A stretch of 64,000 nucleotides of DNA. Source: Lentihominibacter butyricus (GTDB lineage Bacteria > Bacillota > Clostridia > Peptostreptococcales > Anaerovoracaceae). Each line of letters starts with the position of its first letter. The stretch's first letter is position 1. The notes under the pieces are model-generated. The model searched no databases, had not been told where the DNA came from, and saw only the letters and a list, made by a program, of their open reading frames with translations. Positions 9,089-17,752 of the stretch are shown here, in pieces. The stretch covers positions 62,001 to 126,000 of the forward strand of contig NZ_JAOQJP010000011.1 in assembly GCF_025567305.1 (NCBI RefSeq), read 5' to 3'. A program made the translations under genes and the position numbers.

Positions 9089-10399
9089 ATGAGTACATCG
9101 ATTTATATTCTTTTATTAGTACAGATTATTTTAATTGCATTGAATGCGATTTTTGCAAGTGCAGAGATTGCTGTTTTATCAATGAATGAAACAAAGTTAG
9201 AACGAATGGCAGAACAAGGTGATAGTCGGGCAAAGCGATTAGTACGATTAACACAAGAGCCGGCACGATTTCTTGCGACGATTCAGGTGGCGATCACATT
9301 GTCAGGATTTTTGGGAAGTGCTTTTGCAGCGGATAATTTCTCAGAACCTTTAGTTGACTGGGTTGCTGGAATGGGCGTGGATATTCCACGTTCTACTTTA
9401 GATACTGTAGCTGTTATATTGATTACATTGATTTTATCATATTTCACGTTGGTCTTTGGTGAATTAGTTCCGAAGCGGATCGCAATGAAAAAATCTGATG
9501 AGCTGGCAATGGGGGTTTCGGGACTGGTTACGGGAATCTCTATATTCTTTAAGCCGATCGTATCATTTCTCTCGATCTCAACAAATGCTGTCTTGAAGAT
9601 TTTTGGCATCGATCCAAATGAAACAGAAGACCGGGTAAGTGAAGAAGAAATACGTATGCTTGTTGATGCGGGAAGTGAAAAAGGAACAATAGATCATCAG
9701 GAAAAAGAATTTATTCAAAATGTTTTTGAATTCAATGATGTTATGGCTGGTACGATTGCTACACATCGAACAGATGTTACAATATTATGGATGTCTGATG
9801 ATGTGAAGGAGTGGGATGAAACGATCCACAATACACGACATACACTTTATCCCGTTTGTGGAGATTCGATAGATCGTGTTATTGGTATTTTAAATGCAAA
9901 AGACTATTTTAGATTAAAAGAAAAAAATAAGGATACGGTCATTGATTCTGCGATTTCTGCACCTTACTTTGTTATGGAAACTACAAAAGCAGATGTGCTT
10001 TTTAAAAATATGAAACAGTCGAAGCAATCTATGGCGATCGTATTAGATGAATATGGTGGAGTGGTCGGAATAGTGACACTTATTGATTTATTAGAAGAAA
10101 TAGTTGGCGATTTAAATGATATCGGACCGGTATCACCGGAAGAAACTGTTGTAAGAATAAGTGATAATAAATGGGAAGTGAAAGGAAATATACGATTAAG
10201 TGATATTGAAGACGCTACAGGTGTTACATTTGCAGCAGAAGACTGTGACACATTTACCGGATTTCTATTTCAAAAATTCAGTATGGTACCAAAGGATGGA
10301 GCTGCAAAAATAGAATTAGAAATAGAAAATATGCATATAATCATCGATAAAATAAAAGAGCATCAAGTTGAACATGCAATCATAGAAATCATAGAATAA
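9089..10399 (+). CDS. CNNM/CorC (HlyC) family transporter with CBS pair
   Basis: A 436-aa membrane protein. The N-terminal DUF21/CNNM domain has about four hydrophobic segments (residues 1-190) with SAEIAVLSMNETK and LTLVFGELVPKRIA. A CBS pair spans about 200-330 (VLDEYGGVVGIVTLIDLLEEIVGD closes it), and a CorC_HlyC domain about 345-425. Relatives export or otherwise move Mg2+ or Co2+ (MpfA, CorC, CNNM). The gene is more AT-rich than the flanking core genes, which suggests transfer. A leader peptide and attenuator precede it. Confidence 0.9.
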   Translation: MSTSIYILLLVQIILIALNAIFASAEIAVLSMNETKLERMAEQGDSRAKRLVRLTQEPARFLATIQVAITLSGFLGSAFAADNFSEPLVDWVAGMGVDIPRSTLDTVAVILITLILSYFTLVFGELVPKRIAMKKSDELAMGVSGLVTGISIFFKPIVSFLSISTNAVLKIFGIDPNETEDRVSEEEIRMLVDAGSEKGTIDHQEKEFIQNVFEFNDVMAGTIATHRTDVTILWMSDDVKEWDETIHNTRHTLYPVCGDSIDRVIGILNAKDYFRLKEKNKDTVIDSAISAPYFVMETTKADVLFKNMKQSKQSMAIVLDEYGGVVGIVTLIDLLEEIVGDLNDIGPVSPEETVVRISDNKWEVKGNIRLSDIEDATGVTFAAEDCDTFTGFLFQKFSMVPKDGAAKIELEIENMHIIIDKIKEHQVEHAIIEIIE

Positions 10400-10465
10400 A
10401 AAACTATGAAATCGCATTTGTAATTAAAAAAGTGATCATCATTACCTTATGTTATAAAAACAGAA

Positions 10466-10520
10466 TAGAAAGTGACTTAAACGACTTATCTTGAATCGGA
10501 ATGACTTCAAATAAGTCGTT
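10466..10520 (+). promoter_or_regulatory. Upstream activating sites for the first sigma-54 promoter
   Basis: TAGAAAGTGACTTAAACGACTT at 10466-10487 has a near copy at 13708-13729 ahead of the second sigma-54 promoter. A dyad AACGACTTAT / ATAAGTCGTT (10480-10489, 10511-10520) overlaps it; followed by TTG, it may also end the CNNM transcript. A looser copy (GTGACTTGGATGGAACGAC) lies near 10531-10549. Likely binding sites for the activator at 12245. Confidence 0.55.
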
Positions 10521-10639
10521 TTGTATATAGGTGACTTGGATGGAACGACCTGAAAAGCTATTTTCCTCAAACGGGTAAAAACTTTCAGAACATTGAAAAC
10601 AGTGGCTTTGGTGAGTTCTTATAGAAAACTGCAGAAATC

Positions 10640-10655
10640 TGGCATAGTGCTTGCT
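10640..10655 (+). promoter_or_regulatory. Sigma-54 (-24/-12) promoter
   Basis: TGGCATAGTGCTTGCT matches the sigma-54 consensus TGGCAC-N5-TTGCW with one change and exact spacing. It lies 65 bp upstream of the amidohydrolase start. The rest of 10400-10719 holds only the activating sites. Confidence 0.75.
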
Positions 10656-10719
10656 CTATATAAATGCAAAGGATGAGGTCATGACTTAAGCTTTTAAAAG
10701 CAGAGGAAAGGAGAAGAGA

Positions 10720-12132
10720 ATGCCAGATTTAAAAGAGATAAAAGAGTTTATTATTGAATGGAATGAAGTTAACACAGCGGATTATTATGAAGCTTCAGAC
10801 CAAATATGGGAAAACCCGGAACTGTCCATGCAGGAATATAAATCATCACAAACATTGATTAATCTGCTTGAAAAAGCAGGCTTTGAAGTGGAAAAAGCTG
10901 TTGCTGGCATGCCTACGGCATTTATTGCCAGCTATGGCAGCGGAAAACCTGTTATAGGAATCAATTGCGAATATGATGCCCTTCCGGGACTTTCTCAGGA
11001 TAGAGAAAAGCTTGAAAAAGCACCGGTAAAACAGGGCGCTCCCGGACAGGGATGTGGACATAACCTGCTTGGAACTGCCGGTGTGAAAGCTGCAACTGCA
11101 ATTAAAGAGGTCATAGAAAAATTCAAACTGCCGGGTACTGTGAAAGTTATAGGTGCTCCTGCAGAGGAGTTGTGTCTGGGAAAGCCTTTTCTTGGCAAGG
11201 CCGGATACCTGTCAGGTTACGATGCATTTCTTGACTGGCACCCCTGGAATTATACGAAGGTAAATTATGATAGTTGTCAGGCATACATGAGTGTAAAATA
11301 TCATTTTACAGGCAGAACATGCCATGGCAATTCTCCATGGCATGGCAGAAGTGCACTGGATGCGGCTATGCTGCAGGGACATGCAGTGGAAATCATGAGA
11401 GAGCACATGTATCCGGGATGCCCACCAGATGCAGCGAACACGATAAATTATACATTTGTCACCACAGGACCTGAATTTCCAAGCGTGGTTCCGGATTATA
11501 CGACTGCATGGTATATAGGAAGGTTTATTACTACAGAGGACATGGAAAAAGCGCTCGAAAGAATAACAAAGTGTGCGGAGGCAGCCGCAATGGCAACGGA
11601 GACAGAAGTTGAGAGAGAACTTGTTACAGCGACACATCATAAAATCCCCAACAGAGTGTTGGCAGAGTGCATGTATAGCAATATGGTGCAGGTGGGCGCT
11701 CCTGACTTTTCATCAGAAGAACACAAAAAAGCCAAAGCTATACAACGTGAACTGGGACAGCCTGAAACCGGTATGCCAACAGAGATAGAACCGTTTGAGG
11801 GTGGCTACACGGTTCTGTGCGATACACCTGAATACAGCTGGAATGCACCTTATGCAACGGCTTGGATAGCTATGGGGATGAAGGACTGCGGATGGCACCA
11901 TTGGGGAGTAACAAGATGCGCAGGAGATACCATGGGACAGAAGAGTATGGACTGCGCCGCAAAGGTTATTTCAATGACTGCAGCAGATCTTTTGTACTCT
12001 CCGGAAATCCTGGCAAAAGCACATGCGGAATGGATGGAAAGAATGGAAGGAAAACAATATCAAAGTCTGCTTTTTGATGATATGGAGCCGCCCGTTAACC
12101 TGAACAAAGATACGATGTACAAATACAGATAA
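10720..12132 (+). CDS. M20 family amidohydrolase, AbgB-like
   Basis: A cytosolic zinc amidohydrolase of the M20D group, 470 aa, close in length to AbgB (p-aminobenzoyl-glutamate hydrolase subunit). Metal-site motifs seen: CEYDALPG (about 89-96), GCGHNLLG, APAEELCLGK, a histidine in DWHPWN, and a late HHWGVT. The lid insertion includes TGRTCHGNSPWHG. Start has an AAAGGAGAAGAG ribosome site. It is the first gene of the sigma-54 module. The true amide substrate (aminoacyl, folate breakdown product or other) cannot be read from the sequence. Confidence 0.82.
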   Translation: MPDLKEIKEFIIEWNEVNTADYYEASDQIWENPELSMQEYKSSQTLINLLEKAGFEVEKAVAGMPTAFIASYGSGKPVIGINCEYDALPGLSQDREKLEKAPVKQGAPGQGCGHNLLGTAGVKAATAIKEVIEKFKLPGTVKVIGAPAEELCLGKPFLGKAGYLSGYDAFLDWHPWNYTKVNYDSCQAYMSVKYHFTGRTCHGNSPWHGRSALDAAMLQGHAVEIMREHMYPGCPPDAANTINYTFVTTGPEFPSVVPDYTTAWYIGRFITTEDMEKALERITKCAEAAAMATETEVERELVTATHHKIPNRVLAECMYSNMVQVGAPDFSSEEHKKAKAIQRELGQPETGMPTEIEPFEGGYTVLCDTPEYSWNAPYATAWIAMGMKDCGWHHWGVTRCAGDTMGQKSMDCAAKVISMTAADLLYSPEILAKAHAEWMERMEGKQYQSLLFDDMEPPVNLNKDTMYKYR

Positions 12133-12244
12133 ACTGTATACAATGTAAATACAAGACAACATGCTGGTTTGTGTATGATGATGATCAGGTTCGGAAGTGT
12201 AAATGCTGTCATGTTTTTCAGGAAGGGGGTAGGGATTATTGAAT

Positions 12245-13696
12245 ATGCAAGACGATTTCTACAGGGAGCTTATAAACAAACTGGAAGACTATAAAAGTGC
12301 TTTGAAGAATGTAGGCTTTGCCGCATATGAGTTGTCGCGGATAAAAATGCCAGAAGATGAAAAAGAACTGCTGGATGCACTTGATGTCATAATAAACTCA
12401 AGTATTGAATTGAATTATATTCTTGATGAAGCTCCCAACAGTTTCGTTGTAAGTGATGAAAATGCCATCTGCATCAGAGTGAATAAGGCTTTTGAAAAAA
12501 TGGTAAAAATTTCACAAAAGGATATAGTCGGAGCCAATATGGAGGAAATGCATGAAAAAGAAATATTCAGGCCATCGGTATGCTGGCTGACATTGAAGGC
12601 AAGAGCACCGGTTTCTGTTCTGCAGGAAATCAAGGATATAAAAAACATGGTTGTAACAGGGGTTCCTGTTTTTGATAAGGAAGGAAATCTATTCAGAGTG
12701 TTTACCAATGCCGTAAAAGCGGACGAGGTGGAAGCAATAAACGAATATATAACAAAACTTCAGACACCGGAAGACGTCAAACAGAAAAAAATAATTGCCC
12801 GCAGTGCCTCTATGCAAAGCATTCTAAAGCTGGCGGATATTGTAAAAAACACTGACTCAAATATTCTGATAACTGGAGAAACCGGTACAGGAAAAAATGT
12901 AATTGCATCTTATATACATGAAACAAGTATAAGGGGCGCTCAAAAGATGATAAGTGTAAATTGCGGAGCTATCCCTGAAAAGCTTCTTGAATCTGAACTG
13001 TTTGGGTATGAGAAAGGTGCATTTACAGGAGCTGACAGGAAAGGTAAAAAAGGTCTTGTAGAAGCAAGTGCAGGAGGGACCCTCTTCTTGGATGAAATAT
13101 CTGAATTGCCATTGTTTCTTCAGGTCAAGCTTCTGAATTTCCTGCAAACAAAAAAAATCACCAGAGTGGGCGGAATAACAGAGCTTAGTGTTGATACTCG
13201 AGTAATTGCTGCGAGTAACAAACGACTAGATAAAGAGGTAAAAAAAGGAACCTTCCGGCAGGATCTTTATTATAGATTAAACGTAATACCTATACACATA
13301 CCATCTCTTGAAGAACGTAGAGACGACATTGTGGAAATGGCGGAATATTTTCTGGATTTTTACAGCAACAAGTATGGAAAAGAAATAAATTTGACCGAAG
13401 AAATAAAGGAATTCATAACAAACACCAAATGGCCGGGAAATGTCAGGGAATTAGAAAATTACATTGAGCGTCTTGTTATAACCAATGACATTAACCTGTG
13501 CATAAATCTGAGTAAAGATGATATGCTTCTGAATAACGATCATGAATTTTCTATTAAAAGGATTCCCGACGAGAAAGAACGAATTATTGCGTTATACGAA
13601 AAGCACCGAAGCAGTTACAAGGTTGCAGAAGAACTGGGTATAAGCCAGTCAACTGCATACAGAAAAATACGAAAATATATGAATGACTCAAAATGA
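12245..13696 (+). CDS. Sigma-54-dependent transcriptional activator with PAS domain
   Basis: An enhancer-binding protein. A PAS-like sensor lies at about 60-150 (EAPNSFVVSDENAICIRVN), then an AAA+ domain with Walker A GETGTGK (about 210), the sigma-54 contact loop GAFTGA (about 258), Walker B GGTLFLDEI, and a Fis-type HTH at the C-terminus (VAEELGISQSTAYRKI). Start placed at ATG 12245; a TTG at 12239 with the same AGGAAGGGGGTAGGG site is also possible. Its position between the two sigma-54 promoters, which share upstream sites, makes it the likely local activator. Confidence 0.9.
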   Translation: MQDDFYRELINKLEDYKSALKNVGFAAYELSRIKMPEDEKELLDALDVIINSSIELNYILDEAPNSFVVSDENAICIRVNKAFEKMVKISQKDIVGANMEEMHEKEIFRPSVCWLTLKARAPVSVLQEIKDIKNMVVTGVPVFDKEGNLFRVFTNAVKADEVEAINEYITKLQTPEDVKQKKIIARSASMQSILKLADIVKNTDSNILITGETGTGKNVIASYIHETSIRGAQKMISVNCGAIPEKLLESELFGYEKGAFTGADRKGKKGLVEASAGGTLFLDEISELPLFLQVKLLNFLQTKKITRVGGITELSVDTRVIAASNKRLDKEVKKGTFRQDLYYRLNVIPIHIPSLEERRDDIVEMAEYFLDFYSNKYGKEINLTEEIKEFITNTKWPGNVRELENYIERLVITNDINLCINLSKDDMLLNNDHEFSIKRIPDEKERIIALYEKHRSSYKVAEELGISQSTAYRKIRKYMNDSK

Positions 13697-13707
13697 ATGA
13701 TTTGAGT

Positions 13708-13729
13708 TAGAAAGCGACTTGAACGATTC
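13708..13729 (+). promoter_or_regulatory. Upstream activating site for the second sigma-54 promoter
   Basis: TAGAAAGCGACTTGAACGATT differs at only a few positions from the site at 10466-10487. It lies about 85-105 bp upstream of the -24 element, a usual place for an enhancer site. Confidence 0.5.
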
Positions 13730-13812
13730 GACAGAAAAAACTGATTTTTTACATAAACTGCGCCCGTGCTTAAATTTCAATGATTCAAAGAATTACTGTC
13801 TTCTATGCTCTT

Positions 13813-13828
13813 TGGCATAAAAGTTGCG
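13813..13828 (+). promoter_or_regulatory. Second sigma-54 (-24/-12) promoter
   Basis: TGGCATAAAAGTTGCG has the GG and GC dinucleotides of the -24/-12 elements at the correct spacing. It drives the carbamoylase and symporter genes. Nothing else is recognised in 13697-13942. Confidence 0.75.
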
Positions 13829-13942
13829 TTTTATTTGAGTAGCAGTTGTTGATATTGACTGCGGCTGTTTTAAAACCCTTAAGGATTTCGAAATCGCAAT
13901 TTATTATTTCATGTGGGATAAGAGAAAGGAGTGAAACGGTAT

Positions 13943-15172
13943 ATGAAAATAAACGAGAAAAGGCTTGAAGAACGAATGAATCGTATCAACAGTATTGCAG
14001 TTACAGCAGAATCCGGTATGATGCGGCTTGCCTTGACAGATGCTGATAAGGAAGCTCGGGATCTGATAGTATCATGGCTTGAAGAAGCCGGAATGGAAGT
14101 AAAGATTGATGACATGGGATCTGTTTACGGGATTTTAAAAGGAACCAATCCTGATGCAAAGCCGATTTGTGTTGGGTCTCATGCTGACACACAGCCTAAC
14201 GGTGGTAAATATGATGGCTTATTCGGCGTAATGGCAGGGCTTGAAGCTATTATTTCAATAAAAGAGAGCGGCAAAAGAGTTGAAAGCAGCCTTATACTTG
14301 TAGATTGGACAAACGAGGAGGGTGCGAGATTCGTTCCGCCTATGCTGGCAAGCGGAGTGGTTTCCGGCAAATTTGATTCTCAATGGGTATATGACAAAGA
14401 AGACGTTGATGGAATAAGGTATGAAGATGAGCTGATACGTATAGGTTATAAAGGGCAGAAAGAAAACAGGCTAAAGGGCATAAAAGCTTACTTTGAACCG
14501 CATATCGAGCAGGGACCGGTACTGGATGCCGAAGGAAAAAATTTTGGTGTTGTAACAGGTGCGTTAGGGATAACAGGCCTTGATGTTACCATAAAGGGTG
14601 AGGCAAATCACGCAGGGACAACGCCTATGAGCCACAGGAAAGATCCGGCCGCCGCAGCAGCAGAGGCAATATCTGCAATAAGGCAGAACTGTATTGATTT
14701 CGGAGACCCTGCTGTTCTGACGGTGGGAGTTATAAATGCAAGGCCTGCCAGCAAAAACATCGTACCGGGAGAAGTGTATTTCAGTGTGGATCTAAGATAT
14801 CATACTGATGAAGGGATGACGGAACTTGAAGAACAGACAAAACAGATTATTATGGAGATATGCAGCAAATATATCGTGTCAGTTGACATTGCGCGGTATT
14901 GGAGAGCAGATCCAGCATCTTTCAATGAATCGATAATATCCTGTGTCGAAGATGCGGCTCGTGAAAACAACATGAACTATATCAGAATTATCTCAGGTGC
15001 CGGACATGATGCTGTTTTTATCAACGAAGTCATGCCGACAGGTATGTTATTTGTGCCAAGCATAAAAGGTATGAGTCATTGCCCGCAGGAAGATACGCGC
15101 TGGGAAGATATTGTTAAAGGAGTAGAGATAACAGCAGACGTTCTGCTTAAACTAGATAAAGCAGATGTCTGA
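13943..15172 (+). CDS. M20 family Zn-dependent hydrolase (N-carbamoyl amino acid hydrolase / allantoate amidohydrolase type)
   Basis: A 409-aa amidase of the hydantoinase/carbamoylase family. Metal ligands visible: GSHADTQPNGGKYDG (about 77-91, H and D), DWTNEEGARF (about 123-132, E-E), a distal GAGHDA histidine, and the substrate-pocket FEPHIEQGP. Start at ATG 13943, 11 nt after AAAGGAG; a GTG at 13931 overlaps that site. Possible substrates are carbamoyl-amino acids, ureido compounds or allantoate; these are not distinguishable here. It lies upstream of the symporter in the same unit. Confidence 0.85.
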   Translation: MKINEKRLEERMNRINSIAVTAESGMMRLALTDADKEARDLIVSWLEEAGMEVKIDDMGSVYGILKGTNPDAKPICVGSHADTQPNGGKYDGLFGVMAGLEAIISIKESGKRVESSLILVDWTNEEGARFVPPMLASGVVSGKFDSQWVYDKEDVDGIRYEDELIRIGYKGQKENRLKGIKAYFEPHIEQGPVLDAEGKNFGVVTGALGITGLDVTIKGEANHAGTTPMSHRKDPAAAAAEAISAIRQNCIDFGDPAVLTVGVINARPASKNIVPGEVYFSVDLRYHTDEGMTELEEQTKQIIMEICSKYIVSVDIARYWRADPASFNESIISCVEDAARENNMNYIRIISGAGHDAVFINEVMPTGMLFVPSIKGMSHCPQEDTRWEDIVKGVEITADVLLKLDKADV

Positions 15173-15253
15173 GATGCTTGATATTAAGTGATTTTGTTTT
15201 TGCTTAAATCATTACAGATGGTTGTTTTAATCAAGTTGAGAGGAGGTAAGTTT

Positions 15254-17032
15254 ATGCATACTACAGTTTTCATCTCATTGATAGTAATTGTCGTGCTGGT
15301 AATTGCATTTATTCTTGCAGGGGCATATCTGAGAAAAGTAGCAGTTACCGCAGATGATTTTCTGCTTGCCGGGAGAGGTGCACCTTTCTGGCTTATGGCA
15401 ACGGCTTTTCTTGGTGGTTATGTAGGCGGCGCAAGTGTTTCCGGATATGTAGGGTACGGTTATCAGGATGGTATTTCACAGATGTGGGCATCACTGTTTG
15501 TAGTAACCGGCAGTGTTGTGTTTATATTACTGTTTGCTCGCAGACTGAATTATTTTGGACGAACAACCAAAGCCGTTACAATCTCGGATTTCATATGCGC
15601 AAGATATGGCGAGGTAATGCGTCTGCCTGTAGGTATAGTAGCACTGATGAGACCGGCAATTCTGACCGGCATGCAGTTTTTAGCTATATCTACAGCAATG
15701 ACTGTTGTTTTTGGAACCAGCATAAGGTTTGGGGTTTTGAGTTCTTCTCTGATAATACTCCTGTATCTGATAACCGCAGGTCAGTATTCGGCACTGGTCA
15801 CTCAATGGTTCCAGGCGATTTTACAATCAATAGGTATATTGCTGTTCACACTGGTAGCAATAAAAACTATAGGAGAGCCTACCGAGGTAACAAAAGCTTT
15901 TTATACGGTACTGCCTGAAGGATTTACAAATTTTTTCAATCTGCCATTCTCAGTATTCAGCACATATCTGCTGACACTCGGATTGTTTTATCTTGCTGAT
16001 CCATGGATGTACATGTGGGCATATGTAGGAAAAACCCCAAAAGTAAGCTCTAATGGCATGCTGGCAGTTCTTGGCGGTTCATATTACAATGTTCTGCCGT
16101 TCCTGGGAGGAATGGCAATTCTCACAGGTGCACTAAAGGGTGTATTTTCAGTTCCTGAAGGTCTTGCAGGTGACAGTATGTATACATGGTTCACTCTTGA
16201 GTTTTCGGGAACATTTATAGGCGTTTTGGTTCTTGCAGGACTGCTTATGACTATAATTTCATGCGGCTCTTCATTTGCTATGAATGGAGTAACTATAATA
16301 ACGAGGGATATCTATAACAAAGCTATAAATAAGAATGCCACGGATAAACAGGTGCTCCGGGCCAGCAGGGTATCCGTACTGATAGTTGTAGGTATCGGTA
16401 TAGCCAGTGCATTGTGGCTGCCGATCCTTGTTCCGCTGTGGGTACTCGCACAGGCAATTGTTTTGTCAGGACTGTTTGCTACGTCAATGAGCGCCTGGTT
16501 CTGGAAACGTTCTACAACTGCGGGCGCAATGGCATCTACTGTTGGCGGAGCAGCAGCTGCATTTTTGTGGGCCGTGTATGCATGGATAAGTGAGGGAAGC
16601 CCTGGAGCATTGATTGGAGGATTTCATGCTGTTCATGTGGGTTTTATAACATCCATACCATTGATGATCATTGTAAGTCTGTGCACTAAACCGGATTATG
16701 ATCGGGCGGAGATAACCAGTTGGAAACGCCTTGGAAGAGAAATGTATTCATCTACGGATCTTCCGGAGTCAGAGCGGAATTTCGGAAAAGGGTTCTATGG
16801 ATATCTGGGTGCTGATACAAGTGGGTGGAAAACTTTCTGGGTATGTTTAACTATTATTTTCGGAGCTCATTATATTCTGTCATTTGCCTATGCGAATATG
16901 CATGTAGGCATTGCAATGACATGGGTATCAATAGTTGTAGGAACTCTCATGATTTTTATGATGGCTGTTTTAGGTGGAAAGGATATAGTCGGACTGTTTA
17001 AAACGACAGCCAAGAGCAGAAAGCAGGAATAA
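15254..17032 (+). CDS. Sodium:solute symporter (SSS family)
   Basis: A 592-aa integral membrane transporter with about 13 hydrophobic helices. SSS features include DDFLLAGRG near the N-terminus, GGYVGGASVSG in the sodium-site helix, and a mid-protein helix with SCGSSFAMNGVTIITRDIYNK. Start at ATG 15254 after GAGAGGAGGTAAG; an upstream in-frame ATG at 15188 lacks a ribosome site. Co-transcribed with the carbamoylase, so it probably imports that enzyme's substrate (inference). Confidence 0.88.
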   Translation: MHTTVFISLIVIVVLVIAFILAGAYLRKVAVTADDFLLAGRGAPFWLMATAFLGGYVGGASVSGYVGYGYQDGISQMWASLFVVTGSVVFILLFARRLNYFGRTTKAVTISDFICARYGEVMRLPVGIVALMRPAILTGMQFLAISTAMTVVFGTSIRFGVLSSSLIILLYLITAGQYSALVTQWFQAILQSIGILLFTLVAIKTIGEPTEVTKAFYTVLPEGFTNFFNLPFSVFSTYLLTLGLFYLADPWMYMWAYVGKTPKVSSNGMLAVLGGSYYNVLPFLGGMAILTGALKGVFSVPEGLAGDSMYTWFTLEFSGTFIGVLVLAGLLMTIISCGSSFAMNGVTIITRDIYNKAINKNATDKQVLRASRVSVLIVVGIGIASALWLPILVPLWVLAQAIVLSGLFATSMSAWFWKRSTTAGAMASTVGGAAAAFLWAVYAWISEGSPGALIGGFHAVHVGFITSIPLMIIVSLCTKPDYDRAEITSWKRLGREMYSSTDLPESERNFGKGFYGYLGADTSGWKTFWVCLTIIFGAHYILSFAYANMHVGIAMTWVSIVVGTLMIFMMAVLGGKDIVGLFKTTAKSRKQE

Positions 17033-17124
17033 TAAAAGTAAAGTTATCCTGTGATCTGTCAGGAAGTCCGGACGGGTAGAGCAGTTTCGCTGAATTAAAT
17101 TCTGAATGAAATTGCAAATATCCC

Positions 17125-17153
17125 TTGAAATTTCAATATCCATATGCTATCCT
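17125..17153 (+). promoter_or_regulatory. Candidate promoter of the rimP-infB operon
   Basis: TTGAAA (17125-17130), 17-bp spacer, TATCCT (17148-17153). The -35 lies in the palindrome TTGAAATTTCAA. It would let the translation operon be expressed independently of the island upstream. Confidence 0.5.
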
Positions 17154-17180
17154 TATAAAGGTATAACTAATGAACTTAGT

Positions 17181-17205
17181 AAGAGTGGGTGAAACGCCCA
17201 CTCTT
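17181..17205 (+). promoter_or_regulatory. Leader hairpin upstream of rimP
   Basis: AAGAGTGGG / CCCACTCTT closes a short GC-containing loop and is followed by TACTTTTG. Such a hairpin in the 5' leader of rimP-nusA operons can act as an attenuator, fitting NusA feedback (inference). Confidence 0.55.
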
Positions 17206-17261
17206 TACTTTTGTAAACAGGAGAAAACCTGTTGTATTATAAAATCGAAAGAGAGATTTTT

Positions 17262-17735
17262 ATGGCGAAAAAGAAAATAACCGATACAGTAGAAGAACTT
17301 CTTGCCGGATTTCTGAAAGACGAAGACTATGAGCTTTACAACTGCGAGTATATAAAGGAAGGCAGAGACTGGTTCCTGCGCGTTTATATCGACAAGACGG
17401 CTCCGGATGAATATGTTGGTACGGAGGATTGTGAAAAGGTCAGCAGGTTCCTGAGCGAAAAGCTGGATGAGGAGGATCTGATAGAACAGAACTACTATCT
17501 CGAGGTTTCCTCACCCGGCATGGACAGACCGCTGATAAAGCGCGAGCATTACGAAAGATACACAGGAAGTGAAGTCGAGATAAAGCTTTACAAGGGAAAA
17601 GACGGAACGAAAAACATACAGGGCGTGCTGGACAGCATAGACGGAGATTCAGTAACGGTCACAGATCACAGCGGCAAGGTGTGGGAGCTTCAGTTGTCGG
17701 AGATAGCCAAGGCGAACCTGGCTGTTATTTTCTAA
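17262..17735 (+). CDS. rimP: Ribosome maturation factor RimP
   Basis: Helps assemble the 30S subunit. 157 aa with an N-terminal alpha/beta domain and C-terminal SH3-like domain; the family motif LEVSSPGMDRPL is present near 83-94. Start at ATG 17262 (MAKKKITDT) with a GAGAG site; a TTG at 17232 is less likely. First gene of the classic rimP-nusA-ylxR-ylxQ-infB-rbfA series, 17 bp before nusA. Confidence 0.95.
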   Translation: MAKKKITDTVEELLAGFLKDEDYELYNCEYIKEGRDWFLRVYIDKTAPDEYVGTEDCEKVSRFLSEKLDEEDLIEQNYYLEVSSPGMDRPLIKREHYERYTGSEVEIKLYKGKDGTKNIQGVLDSIDGDSVTVTDHSGKVWELQLSEIAKANLAVIF

Positions 17736-17752
17736 TTAGGAGGGTATGAAAA

